Positions 42,442 through 51,226 are shown, counted from the stretch's first letter. The stretch is DNA of 64,000 nucleotides from Flavihumibacter profundi (GCF_020076305.1 NZ_JAIQXE010000002.1:1054001-1118000), one strand, 5' to 3'. Numbers and translations: made by a program. Notes: generated by a model from the sequence alone, not told the origin.

Positions 42442-44808
42442 TTATATAGCTCCTTTATCTTTCAATGCCTTCCATACCTTGGCTGGTGTGATCGGGATAT
42501 CAAGATGGGTGATGCCAAATGGACTTAACGCATCTACAATAGCATTAGCAATGGCCGGTGGTGCACCTACAGTTGGTGATTCGCCGACGCCTTTAGCACC
42601 AATCGGATGGTGTGGCGATGGTGTAATTACGTGGCCGGTTTCCCAACTGGGTGATTCTACGGCTGTGGGTACCAGGTAGTCCATCAGTGTTCCATTTAAT
42701 ATGTTGCCATCTTCATCATAGATCAGTTCTTCATACATAGCCGGTGCAATGCCTTGTGTCAGACCTCCGTGTACCTGTCCCTGTACAATCATTGGATTAA
42801 TGATATTGCCACAATCATCTATGGCTACAAAACGGCGCACATGGATTCCGCCGGTTTCCTTGTCAATATCAACCACGCAGATATATGCTCCGGATGGGAA
42901 GGTGAGGTTTGGCGGATCGTAATAATGTGTGGCTTCAAATCCGGCCTCCATACCCTGTGGGTGATTGGTATAGGACGCGAAAACAATTTCCTGGATGGTT
43001 TTTGATTTTTCAGGAGCACCTTTCACCCAGAATTTTCCTGGTTCCCATTCCAGGTCTTCTTCACTGACTTCAAGCAGGTAGGCAGCAATTTTACGGGCTT
43101 TGGCGACTAACTTGCGGGAAGCCATAGCCGCAGCCGCACCTGCAGTTGGTGTACTTCTTGATGCATAGGTTCCCAATCCGTAAGGAGCGGTATCTGTATC
43201 ACCTTCTTCAACCTGGATATTCTCTGCCGGGATACCTAATTCTTCGGCAATGATCTGTGCATAAGTAGTTTCATGTCCCTGGCCCTGGGATTTTGTACCA
43301 AAACGTGCGATGGCTTTACCGGTTGGGTGAACACGAATCTCGGCGCTGTCAAACATTTTTATACCGAGGATATCAAAGTCTTTTGAAGGACCGGCACCTA
43401 CAATTTCTGTAAATGTGGAGAGGCCTATACCCATCAGCTCACCTTTCTTTCTTTTTTCAGCCTGTTCTTTCCGCAATTCCCAATAGCCAACGGCATCCAT
43501 AGCCTTTAAAAGCCCTTTATGGTAATCGCCGCTATCGTAGATCCAGCCGGTTGGTGATTTCCAGGGGAAGTCCTCTTTCTTGATGAAGTTTTCCATCCTA
43601 AGGTCAGCCGGGTCTTTTCCTATTTCTAGGGCGAACCTGTCGGTCATGCGTTCGATCGCATGCACAGCTTCGGTAACCCTGAATGAGCAACGATAGGCAA
43701 CACCACCAGGAGGTTTGTTGGTATAAACAGCATCGCATTCCATATAGGAAGTGTCGTAATCATAGGAGCCAGTTGCAATGGAGAACATACCCGTCGGGAA
43801 TTTTGATGGGTTGGCAGATGCATCGGTATAACCGTGGTCGGCGAGAATTTTGAAACGAGTAGCGAGGATCTTACCATCTTTTGTACCTGCCATTTCTGCT
43901 GTGATATGATAGTCGCGCGCGAATGAATCGGCCTGCAGGTTTTCACTGCGGTCTTCGATCCATTTCACGGGTTTGCCAACCAGGAAGGAAACAGCAATGG
44001 CAATTACATAGCCGGGATATACCGGCACTTTGCCACCGAATCCCCCTCCAATATCAGGGGAAATAACCCGAATCTTTTCTTCTGTTAAACCAACGTGACC
44101 TGCCACCAGCGCAATTACCGTGCGGATGGCATGCGGCGCCTGTGTGGTCATATACATCGTGAGGTGATTGTTGATTTTGTCATAATCGGCTACACAACCA
44201 CAGGTTTCGATGGAAGCCACATGGATGCGGGGGATATGCATCTGTTCTTTAACCACTACATCGGCCGATGCGAAAACGGCTTCCGTTTTGGCTTTGTCGC
44301 CTGCCTCCCAATGCCAGATATGGTTATCTTTTTTACCAGCTTTGTCTGTCCTTAAAACGGGAGCATCCGGATCCATGGATTTGTAAGGATCGATCACGGG
44401 TTTCATCTTCTCATAATCAACTTTCACTGCTTCACGACCATCACGTGCGGCATACCTGCTCGTGGCGATAACCGCAGCCACTTCCTGCGCCTGGTACATC
44501 ACTGTGTCTGTTGGCAATACCATTTGCGTATCAGACATCAGGGTGGGCATCCAATGGAGATTGTATTTCTCAAGGTCGCGGCCGGTAACCACTGCAACTA
44601 CCCCAGGCACTTTCATGGCCTCTTCAATATTGATCTTTTTTATTTTGGCATAGGCATACGGACTCCTTACAATATCCATATACAGCATGCCCGGAAGTTT
44701 GATGTCATCCACATAATGGCCCTTACCCTGTATGAAGCGGATGTCTTCCTTTCTTTTCAGGGAATGGCCCATGCCACCGATTTCCTTTGATGTTTTACAC
44801 TTATTCAT
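42442..44808 (-). CDS. coxL: Aerobic carbon monoxide dehydrogenase large subunit (form I CoxL)
   Basis: A 788-residue molybdopterin-binding subunit oxidising CO to CO2. The active-site loop GGVAYRCSFRVTE contains AYRCSFR, the motif that separates form I CO dehydrogenases (AYxCSFR) from form II enzymes (AYRGAGR). Cys374 corresponds to the cysteine that holds copper in the Mo-Cu site, and Glu743 (KGVGESPTVG) to the catalytic glutamate. SQGQGHETTY contacts the cofactor, and IGGGFGGKVPVYPG is intact. The length matches the family (about 800). It follows coxS by 32 bp. The form I call rests on the motif and the complete gene set; enzymatic activity is inference. Confidence 0.95.
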   Translation of the reverse strand: MNKCKTSKEIGGMGHSLKRKEDIRFIQGKGHYVDDIKLPGMLYMDIVRSPYAYAKIKKINIEEAMKVPGVVAVVTGRDLEKYNLHWMPTLMSDTQMVLPTDTVMYQAQEVAAVIATSRYAARDGREAVKVDYEKMKPVIDPYKSMDPDAPVLRTDKAGKKDNHIWHWEAGDKAKTEAVFASADVVVKEQMHIPRIHVASIETCGCVADYDKINNHLTMYMTTQAPHAIRTVIALVAGHVGLTEEKIRVISPDIGGGFGGKVPVYPGYVIAIAVSFLVGKPVKWIEDRSENLQADSFARDYHITAEMAGTKDGKILATRFKILADHGYTDASANPSKFPTGMFSIATGSYDYDTSYMECDAVYTNKPPGGVAYRCSFRVTEAVHAIERMTDRFALEIGKDPADLRMENFIKKEDFPWKSPTGWIYDSGDYHKGLLKAMDAVGYWELRKEQAEKRKKGELMGIGLSTFTEIVGAGPSKDFDILGIKMFDSAEIRVHPTGKAIARFGTKSQGQGHETTYAQIIAEELGIPAENIQVEEGDTDTAPYGLGTYASRSTPTAGAAAAMASRKLVAKARKIAAYLLEVSEEDLEWEPGKFWVKGAPEKSKTIQEIVFASYTNHPQGMEAGFEATHYYDPPNLTFPSGAYICVVDIDKETGGIHVRRFVAIDDCGNIINPMIVQGQVHGGLTQGIAPAMYEELIYDEDGNILNGTLMDYLVPTAVESPSWETGHVITPSPHHPIGAKGVGESPTVGAPPAIANAIVDALSPFGITHLDIPITPAKVWKALKDKGAI

Positions 44809-44840
44809 ATAATGATGAATTGAATCGTTTTAAATAATTT

Positions 44841-45344
44841 TTATACAAATTGCGGTTCGGTGGATGGCAATTCTTCGCCACGCATTTTAGCGCCGGCATA
44901 AATAACCGCTTTCACAATATTATTATAGCCGGTGCAACGGCAAAGGTTACCCGAAATACCCCAGCGAATTTCTTCCTCAGTGGGATTGGGATTATTAGCC
45001 AGTAATTCTGTTGCCCGCATGATCATGCCCGGTGTGCAGAAACCGCAATGCAGCCCGTGGTTTTCCTTGAATCCTTCCTGGAGTGCAGAAAGCTCCCCGT
45101 TTACGGCCACTGCTTCAATAGTGGTAAGGGATTTCCCATTGGCCTGTACGGCTAGGACAGTGCAGGATTTGATGGATTTGCCATCCATTAATATGGTACA
45201 GGCGCCGCAGCTGGATGTATCGCAGCCAATATGTGTGCCCGTCAGGTTCAATACTTCCCTGATCATGTGCACCAATAGTAATCGGGGCTCCACTTCGAGG
45301 GTATGCTTTTCGCCGTTAACGGTTACGGTTATTTCTTTTAACAT
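44841..45344 (-). CDS. coxS: Carbon monoxide dehydrogenase small (2Fe-2S) subunit CoxS
   Basis: A 167-residue iron-sulfur subunit. The plant-type site is [21 protein letters not shown] (Cys pattern C-x5-C-x2-C-x11-C). The second, distal cluster is CGFCTPGMI with CRCTGY (four more cysteines). The wording CDTSSCGAC is characteristic of CO dehydrogenase small subunits. It passes electrons from the Mo-Cu site of CoxL to FAD in CoxM. It lies 25 bp after coxM and 32 bp before coxL. Confidence 0.95.
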   Translation of the reverse strand: MLKEITVTVNGEKHTLEVEPRLLLVHMIREVLNLTGTHIGCDTSSCGACTILMDGKSIKSCTVLAVQANGKSLTTIEAVAVNGELSALQEGFKENHGLHCGFCTPGMIMRATELLANNPNPTEEEIRWGISGNLCRCTGYNNIVKAVIYAGAKMRGEELPSTEPQFV

Positions 45345-45369
45345 ATATTGTTCAGTTTATCAGTTATTG

Positions 45370-46242
45370 TTAATTGTTACTGGCCCGGTTGGCAGCTTCA
45401 TGGATCATACGTTTCACCAGCACGGCCACCATAGCGCGTTTGTATTCTTCGGAGCCCCGCAGGTCGGCAGACGGACTGCAATCTTCCGATGCATACAGGG
45501 CTGCTTCAGCAATGCTGTGTTCGGTAAGTGGCTTGCCGATTAGTGCCTGTTCGGAGCGCACTGCGCGCAAGGGTGTCGGGTTCACATTGGTTAATCCTAT
45601 TCCCGCAGCTTTCACTATACCATCATCCCCGATGGTAATTTGGACAGCAACACCTGCAGTAGCATAATCACCCACTTTTCTTTCCAGTTTGTGGTAGGCA
45701 CTACCGGTGCCTGTAGGTGGAATCGGAATCTGAATTTCTGTAAGGATCTCACCAAACTGCAGGGCAGTTGAGTAAAAGCCGAAGAAGAATTCATCAATTG
45801 GGATTTCTCTTGATCCTTCGGCACCCGTTGCAATAACGGTGGCATTCAAAGCCAGCATTACAGCAGGATGGTCATTTGCGGCATCGCCATGGGCAAGGTT
45901 ACCACCAATGGTGCCACGGTTGCGTACCTGCGGATCAGCGATCAGTTTGGTGACATCTTTGAATATCGGAAAAATCTTGGCCAGGGCCGCCGAATGTTCT
46001 AATTCGGATTCGCGGGTCAGTCCGCCAATTTTCATCTTGCCGTTTTCTTCAACAATGTGGGAAAGTCCGGGGATGTTATTAATGTCCACCAGCACTTCAG
46101 GTGTGGCGAACCGCAATTTCATCATGGGAATCAGGCTATGACCCCCGGAAAGGATCTTTGCCTCTTCGCCATACTGGTGTAATAATTTAATGGCCTCTTC
46201 TAATGTGCCTGGTGATTCGTACTGGAAGGATTGGGGGATCAT
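45370..46242 (-). CDS. coxM: Carbon monoxide dehydrogenase medium (FAD) subunit CoxM
   Basis: A 290-residue FAD-binding subunit. The motif AKILSGGHSLIPMMKLR (about residues 33-49) and NRGTIGGNLAHGDAANDHPA (about 107-126) hold the isoalloxazine and pyrophosphate. CoxM passes electrons from CoxS toward the quinone pool. Order M-S-L is that of carboxidotroph cox operons. An 11-bp gap follows the cysteine-rich membrane gene, which suggests a shared transcript. Confidence 0.95.
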   Translation of the reverse strand: MIPQSFQYESPGTLEEAIKLLHQYGEEAKILSGGHSLIPMMKLRFATPEVLVDINNIPGLSHIVEENGKMKIGGLTRESELEHSAALAKIFPIFKDVTKLIADPQVRNRGTIGGNLAHGDAANDHPAVMLALNATVIATGAEGSREIPIDEFFFGFYSTALQFGEILTEIQIPIPPTGTGSAYHKLERKVGDYATAGVAVQITIGDDGIVKAAGIGLTNVNPTPLRAVRSEQALIGKPLTEHSIAEAALYASEDCSPSADLRGSEEYKRAMVAVLVKRMIHEAANRASNN

Positions 46243-46253
46243 AACTGTTGATT

Positions 46254-46748
46254 TTATTGCTTTGTCAGATAATTAGTGGAATTGTTTTTGGATTGGGTAA
46301 GGGCAGTAATTTTTTCTAGCCAGCCGAAACGCTTCATGTTCATACCGATGCCGGTTAACATAATGAGCACGCCGGTAAAATAAAGGGCTTGACCACCTGC
46401 AGTAGTAACACTATAAAATATACAGCTACTACCCGCCAGGGCCAGCCCCAGAGCATACCAGGTTCTTTTGTCTTTAAAGCTCAGGGTCAGGCTAACAAGG
46501 GTAAGCGAACAAAAAAAGAGGGAAATATAGAGTGTAACTGGATGGGTATGCGATACAGTAGAAGAAACCGAGCCTCCCTTGCCGCAGAGTACCATCGTGC
46601 TGGAAAAGGCCAAAACACAAAATGGGCATTTTGGGAGCACTGCCAGTATTATACCAGACAACAGGCCAATGCCTTTTTCCCGCTTTGATGGCGGTTTTGA
46701 CTCGCTTTTACAAGGAGCGCAATCGTTAACTTTTTGAGAGCAGGGCAT
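46254..46748 (-). CDS. Cysteine-rich membrane protein, first gene of the cox operon
   Basis: A 164-residue protein with cysteines at residues 3, 10 and 13 of a soluble N-terminus (CSQKVNDCAPC). A first helix carries PKCPFC, and three further helices follow (about residues 60-85, 95-115, 120-140). In-membrane CPxC pairs are found in MerC/MerT-like and other metal-handling membrane proteins, so copper or soft-metal transport is a plausible role. I do not recognise a named family. It is the first gene of the operon, 11 bp ahead of coxM. Confidence 0.65.
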   Translation of the reverse strand: MPCSQKVNDCAPCKSESKPPSKREKGIGLLSGIILAVLPKCPFCVLAFSSTMVLCGKGGSVSSTVSHTHPVTLYISLFFCSLTLVSLTLSFKDKRTWYALGLALAGSSCIFYSVTTAGGQALYFTGVLIMLTGIGMNMKRFGWLEKITALTQSKNNSTNYLTKQ

Positions 46749-46824
46749 CTCGTTACGAATTTATATGGCTTAAGTGCTGAGGACTATTAATTTACGACAA
46801 TTCGCAGATAAAACACCGCGGCGG

Positions 46825-46840
46825 GGAAAGTTAAATTTCC
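46825..46840. repeat. 16-bp palindrome in the cox operon leader
   Basis: GGAAAGTTAAATTTCC has seven of eight base pairs matching. It lies between the candidate promoter and the start of the first operon gene. It could be an operator. Confidence 0.35.
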
Positions 46841-46970
46841 GGTCTGTCGCTTCGTTAAACAAATACCTCGTAGAGTAAATAGGAAACATAAACAGATTTC
46901 AAAAATTGCCACCGGTTTGGTTGCAATTTAAAGGGTTGGATTTGCAAAAATACAAAGAGTGGTTAAACAT

Positions 46971-47003
46971 CGAATGTATGATTTTCAACGATTATTGTCA
47001 AAA
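46971..47003 (-). promoter_or_regulatory. Candidate primary-sigma promoter of the cox operon
   Basis: On the minus strand a TTTTG (47003-46999) is followed 20 bp later by TACATTCG (46978-46971). The Bacteroidota consensus is TTTG, about 19-20 bp, TAnnTTTG, so the -7 box matches five of six fixed positions. The expected transcript start near 46964 gives a leader of about 215 bp before 46748. The -33 box lies in one arm of a 12-bp inverted repeat. Confidence 0.45.
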
Positions 47004-47049
47004 TTTGTTCGGTTACTGGTGCTGTTATTTCATGATTATTTTGACAATA
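46993..47049. repeat. 12-bp inverted repeat between divergent genes
   Basis: TATTGTCAAAAT (46993-47004) and ATTTTGACAATA (47038-47049) are perfect complements separated by 33 bp. Each arm carries a TTTTGACAA facing outward, one toward the cox operon and one toward the plus-strand cupin gene. This could be a shared regulator site for divergent promoters. The rest of the 377-bp spacer (46749-47125) shows no gene that I trust. Confidence 0.55.
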
Positions 47050-47125
47050 GCCATAGGAAAAAAATATTGTACCTTAAATTCTATCCTGATAGGGTAGCGT
47101 GAGCAAAAAAGAAATAATATAATGA

Positions 47126-47797
47126 ATGCTAAATGCTAAATTCTTGAATATCTTATTGATCGGGTTATCATTGTTACCTTCAAAATCAATATTGGCGCAG
47201 GTTCCTGTCAGGGAAGAACCCCGGCATCACAATGTTTTTGAAAATAAATACCTCAGGGTCTTAGATGTATGGCTGCCCCCGGGTGACACCACTTTATTCC
47301 ATATACACGCCACACCTTCTCTCTTTGTGCATTTTTCTACAACGAATATCGGTTCCCAGGTAAAGGGGGATGAATGGGTTAAAGATCGGCCCTCTTCAGG
47401 CAATGCGTCATACCGGTCCTTTATTGGGGATACTTTGGTTCACAGGGTAAGTAATTTTGATAAAGGTCCATTTCATGTAAATGATATTGAAATTCTCTCG
47501 GCTTATAATACAAGTAGCAACAATACCCCCTTGCCATTCCCTGTATTATTTGACAACGAAAGGGCGACAGCATATCAATTGGTAAATCATGGATTCAATA
47601 AGGTGCCTATCCAGGGCCGCGGCCCCATGGTTGCAGAACTAATTTCAGGTGATGGGCTTCAATTTCACGCTGTAAAAAATAATCTGGTGAAGGAAATAAT
47701 CGCCGGGAAGTATCTGTATATAGAGCCAGGGGAATCATTTTATTTTTCTTCCAGTGGAATGGGTGATATTAACCTTGTGCTATTTGAGCTTAAATAG
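47126..47797 (+). CDS. Secreted cupin-like protein
   Basis: A 223-residue exported protein (signal peptide SKSILAQ). The motif HNVFENKYLRVLDVWLPPGD followed by HIHATPSLFVHFS (histidines, then an aromatic strand) is a cupin-like metal-binding barrel. The function is unknown. The ATG at 47126 is used because an ATG at 47122 hits a stop after five codons. It starts a plus-strand run with the peptidase 27 bp downstream. Confidence 0.75.
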   Translation: MLNAKFLNILLIGLSLLPSKSILAQVPVREEPRHHNVFENKYLRVLDVWLPPGDTTLFHIHATPSLFVHFSTTNIGSQVKGDEWVKDRPSSGNASYRSFIGDTLVHRVSNFDKGPFHVNDIEILSAYNTSSNNTPLPFPVLFDNERATAYQLVNHGFNKVPIQGRGPMVAELISGDGLQFHAVKNNLVKEIIAGKYLYIEPGESFYFSSSGMGDINLVLFELK

Positions 47798-47824
47798 GAT
47801 GATCAACACTATAATAACCTTCTC

Positions 47825-48988
47825 ATGAGACTTTCTGCCTGGCTTATTTTTTACCTGTTTACACAAATTGCTTCCTATGGACAAAAACCCAGGGCAAGGG
47901 ATATCGGTATACCATTTGAAGGGAATACAGGCAAATACAACGCCATTACAGATGTCTATGGTGTTGAAGTGGGGTATAGTACTATAATTACCGGAAATGG
48001 TAAAAATATCTTGGGCAAGGGTCCTGTCAGAACCGGGGTTACAGCCATCCTGCCCAGGGGGAAGAAAAATAACCCGGTTTACGCCAATTGGTATTCCTTA
48101 AACGGAAATGGTGAAATGACCGGGACCACCTGGATTACAGAATCGGGTTTTCTGGAAACACCCATCATGATCACTAATACCAATAGTGTTGGTGCAGTGC
48201 GGGATGCAGTGCTGAAATGGTTTGTAGATAAACATTGGTACAAAGAAGATTTTTGGTACACCTATCCAGTGGTAGCGGAAACATACGATGGTGGCCTAAA
48301 TGATATTTATGGTTTCCATGTAACTGCCGAAAATGCCTATGAAGCCTTAAATACCGCTGGTACAGGCTTTTTAAAGGAGGGTAATGTTGGCGGCGGAACC
48401 GGTATGATGTGCCTTGGTTTTAAAGGGGGGACGGGAACCTCTTCCCGGATTGTAAAAATCAAAGACTCTTCCTATACCGTTGGTGTATTGGTGCAATCCA
48501 ATTTCGGAAGAAAAAACAACCTGACCATTGCCGGTGTGCCTGTTGGTATTGAACTAAAAGATACCCTGAACTATGATATTAAATCTCCTCCGGCATCATA
48601 TCGCCAGGAAGGCGATGGTTCAATAATAGTTGTCGTTGCTACGGATGCTCCATTACTACCGCATCAATTAAAAAGAATCGCTGCGCGGGTACCCCTTGGC
48701 GTTGGGAAAGTTGGCGGCCGGGGGGAAAATGGATCCGGAGATATTTTTATCGCTTTTTCCACGGCCAATCCTGATGCCTTCCAACGGGAAAAATTCGTAA
48801 AAGTTGATGTTTTGCCTAATGACATCATCAATCCTTTATTCGAAGCGACTGTACAAGCTGTTGAAGAAGCGATTATCAATGCGATGGTAGCGGCGGAAAC
48901 CATGGAAGGTGTCAATGGGAACAAGGCCTATGCGATGCCCCATAAATTAGTCATTGACTTGTTAAGAAAGTATAATAGGATAAAATAA
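47825..48988 (+). CDS. P1/DmpA-family N-terminal nucleophile aminopeptidase
   Basis: A 387-residue exported enzyme (signal peptide ASYGQ). The motif ITDVYGVEVGYSTI near the start and TNTNSVGAVRDAV are typical. DmpA enzymes cut themselves before a serine that becomes the N-terminal nucleophile; here ENGSGDIFIAFS places it at Ser304. GNVGGGTGMMCLGFKGGTGTSSR is the other conserved region. They remove N-terminal D- or L-amino acids, often from beta-peptides. It lies 27 bp after the cupin gene and 21 bp before the C45 hydrolase. Confidence 0.88.
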   Translation: MRLSAWLIFYLFTQIASYGQKPRARDIGIPFEGNTGKYNAITDVYGVEVGYSTIITGNGKNILGKGPVRTGVTAILPRGKKNNPVYANWYSLNGNGEMTGTTWITESGFLETPIMITNTNSVGAVRDAVLKWFVDKHWYKEDFWYTYPVVAETYDGGLNDIYGFHVTAENAYEALNTAGTGFLKEGNVGGGTGMMCLGFKGGTGTSSRIVKIKDSSYTVGVLVQSNFGRKNNLTIAGVPVGIELKDTLNYDIKSPPASYRQEGDGSIIVVVATDAPLLPHQLKRIAARVPLGVGKVGGRGENGSGDIFIAFSTANPDAFQREKFVKVDVLPNDIINPLFEATVQAVEEAIINAMVAAETMEGVNGNKAYAMPHKLVIDLLRKYNRIK

Positions 48989-49009
48989 TATTGCCTGAAA
49001 CCAACCACC

Positions 49010-50191
49010 ATGAGATCAATCTGTTTTGCATTTTTATTGCAGTTACTTTTTATTGGCGCTTTTTCCCAGCCGGGTTCGAAGGCCAGAAATTTAAAAACCA
49101 TAACAGTTTCGGGAAATGGTTACCAGCGTGGGCTGCAGCATGGACAACAATTAAAAAAGGATATTGCTGAGGTGCTTGTACTTTGGAAAGATGACCTGCA
49201 AAGCAGCATGAAAATGCCGGCGGATAGTTTTATTCAACAATTCATGTCCGGCACAAATTTTTTACCCGCCATAAAAAAATATACTCCCGATTTACTTGAA
49301 GAGGTAAAAGGAATAGCGGTTGGCTCGGGGCAATCTTTTAATGATATCCTTGCCTATCAATTGGTTGATGAATATTGGGTTTACCAGGATAAACTGAGCA
49401 ATGACCCTTCTCACCACCATTGCAGTGGCATTGGGGTTCCGGCGATGAACGGGCAACCGGCTTTAATTGCCCAGAACATGGACCTGGAATCCTGGATGGA
49501 CGGCTACCAGGTGGTGATGCATATTCTCCCCAATGGGAATACGCCTGAACAATTTGTGTTTACCAGTGCCGGATTGATCGGGTTGAATGGACTCAATGAA
49601 CATGGTATCGGCACTTGTGTGAATACGCTCATGCAGCTGAATGCAAGTGGTGATGGGTTACCGGTAGCTTTTATAATTCGCGGTATCCTGGCACAGAAAA
49701 AAAGCAAAAACGCAGTCGATTTTGTGCAGCATACAAAACATGCATCCGGACAAAATTATATACTCGGAACAGTTGATAGTGTTTATGATTTTGAAGCTTC
49801 AGGATCCAGGGTGGTTCGAATGCAACCTGATTTATCGGGTGCTGTTTACCATACCAACCATCCTGTTGTAAATGATGATATCAAATCGTGGTATACCAGT
49901 TATTATCAAGACTACCTTGCCGGAAAGACACAGAATGATAACAGCGAACTTAGATTCGCAGCAGTGAAGTTCAGGGTAACGCGGGCTGATGTGAAAGATG
50001 ATCAGCTGATTAAGTCCACTTTAAGGTCAAAAGACAATTTGGAAAACCCGGTTTGTCGTGCACATTTGCCCAATCATGCAGGCTTTACTTTTGGCTCCGT
50101 AATATATACTTTATCGGGTAAACTAACCATGCAGGTAACTGCTGGTCCGCCTGATGAATCGGAGTACCAGTCTTTTTATTTCAAAAAATGA
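49010..50191 (+). CDS. C45-family (isopenicillin N acyltransferase-like) hydrolase
   Basis: A 393-residue exported protein (signal peptide IGAFSQ). The motif YQRGLQHGQQL and the predicted nucleophile Cys138 in HHHCSGIGVP are the autoprocessing features of the C45/AAT group, followed by ALIAQNMDLES and GLIGLNGLNEHGIGTCVNTL. These enzymes hydrolyse or transfer acyl groups from peptides or N-acyl amines. It follows the DmpA-type gene by 21 bp and ends a group of three secreted enzymes. Confidence 0.85.
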   Translation: MRSICFAFLLQLLFIGAFSQPGSKARNLKTITVSGNGYQRGLQHGQQLKKDIAEVLVLWKDDLQSSMKMPADSFIQQFMSGTNFLPAIKKYTPDLLEEVKGIAVGSGQSFNDILAYQLVDEYWVYQDKLSNDPSHHHCSGIGVPAMNGQPALIAQNMDLESWMDGYQVVMHILPNGNTPEQFVFTSAGLIGLNGLNEHGIGTCVNTLMQLNASGDGLPVAFIIRGILAQKKSKNAVDFVQHTKHASGQNYILGTVDSVYDFEASGSRVVRMQPDLSGAVYHTNHPVVNDDIKSWYTSYYQDYLAGKTQNDNSELRFAAVKFRVTRADVKDDQLIKSTLRSKDNLENPVCRAHLPNHAGFTFGSVIYTLSGKLTMQVTAGPPDESEYQSFYFKK

Positions 50192-50413
50192 ATGACCCTG
50201 TTTCCCAAAACATTAGAGCCGCATAGTTTTGTCATTGGTTTACTGGGAAAAAGTCAAACAATAAAGTAAAAAACAGAAGTCTCAAGGGAGGATTCGTTTC
50301 ACTGGTAATGATAATAATCGTACTTTTTGCACTATTTATTAAAGGTTGGTGATGTTCTTTTAATAGTACATTAAGCAATTAAATTTCAATTATATACATA
50401 AAAAGTAGGATCC

Positions 50414-51166
50414 ATGGCATTACTTGAAAAATTTGAGCAGGACGGTGTTTGGCTTTTTAAATACCGCAGTACACTTCCAATAATTATTTTGGTAATTGGG
50501 TTAATTGTCTACCTGTTTACTGAAATCAATCCAGGACCGGTTACATTAGAAGGGACTATTTATGAACATTATTATGAAATACTTTGTCTTGCTTTTAGTT
50601 TATTAGGATTATTTATAAGGGTATATACGGTTGGACATACACCCTCAAATACATCCGGTAGAAATACTGAGGAACAAGTAGCTGATTCCCTTAACACAAC
50701 AGGAATATATTCCATTGTAAGGCATCCCCTGTACCTGGGGAATTTTTTTATGTGGCTAGGCCCGGCATTATTGACGGGGCATTTATGGTTTGTAATATCC
50801 TTTTGTTTATTTTATTGGTTGTATTATGAAAGGATCATGTTTGCAGAAGAGCAATTCCTGAGACGGAAGTTCGGGACCATGTATACTGATTGGGCAGAAA
50901 ACAGGCCTGCTTTTATTCCTGACTTTAAAAATTTCGTAAAGCCCAACCTGCCCTTTAGCTGGAAAAAAGTGATGAAACAGGAGAAAAATGGACTGTTAGC
51001 GGTTTTTTTAGTTTTCCTGGGTTTTGATATCGTCGGAAATCTGATAAGACACAGTACTGACTTCAATGATTTTTTAATCGCAGGTACCATTCTCACCTTA
51101 CTTCTTTATGTTGTATTTAAGTATCTTGATAAATGGACGAGAGTTTTCAGTGAGGAAGGCAGGTAA
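50414..51166 (+). CDS. ICMT/PEMT-like membrane methyltransferase
   Basis: A 250-residue membrane protein with about six hydrophobic segments. The motif GIYSIVRHPLYLGNFFMWLG and the later YERIMFAEEQFLRRKFGTMY (RHPxY then EExxL..fGxxY) match isoprenylcysteine carboxyl methyltransferase and phospholipid N-methyltransferase families. They methylate a lipid or lipid-like acceptor with S-adenosylmethionine. The substrate is unknown. It stands alone after a 222-bp spacer. Confidence 0.8.
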   Translation: MALLEKFEQDGVWLFKYRSTLPIIILVIGLIVYLFTEINPGPVTLEGTIYEHYYEILCLAFSLLGLFIRVYTVGHTPSNTSGRNTEEQVADSLNTTGIYSIVRHPLYLGNFFMWLGPALLTGHLWFVISFCLFYWLYYERIMFAEEQFLRRKFGTMYTDWAENRPAFIPDFKNFVKPNLPFSWKKVMKQEKNGLLAVFLVFLGFDIVGNLIRHSTDFNDFLIAGTILTLLLYVVFKYLDKWTRVFSEEGR

Positions 51167-51226
51167 TTTTATTGTATAGGAAAATGATGCTTAAGTTTTA
51201 GTAAATTGTCATATAAGCCTTATTAT

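Noticed and set aside
42754-44790. Several plus-strand frames opposite coxL
   Set aside because: They are shadows of the strongly conserved coxL frame and have no recognisable domains.
46906-47097. 63-codon frame between the divergent genes
   Set aside because: It starts with TTG, overlaps the promoter candidate and the inverted repeat, and shows no protein-like pattern.
50308-50352. Short hydrophobic frame ending in FIKGW
   Set aside because: The longer frame has no start codon (preceded by a stop), and from the internal ATG only 14 residues remain. A remnant is possible but cannot be supported.
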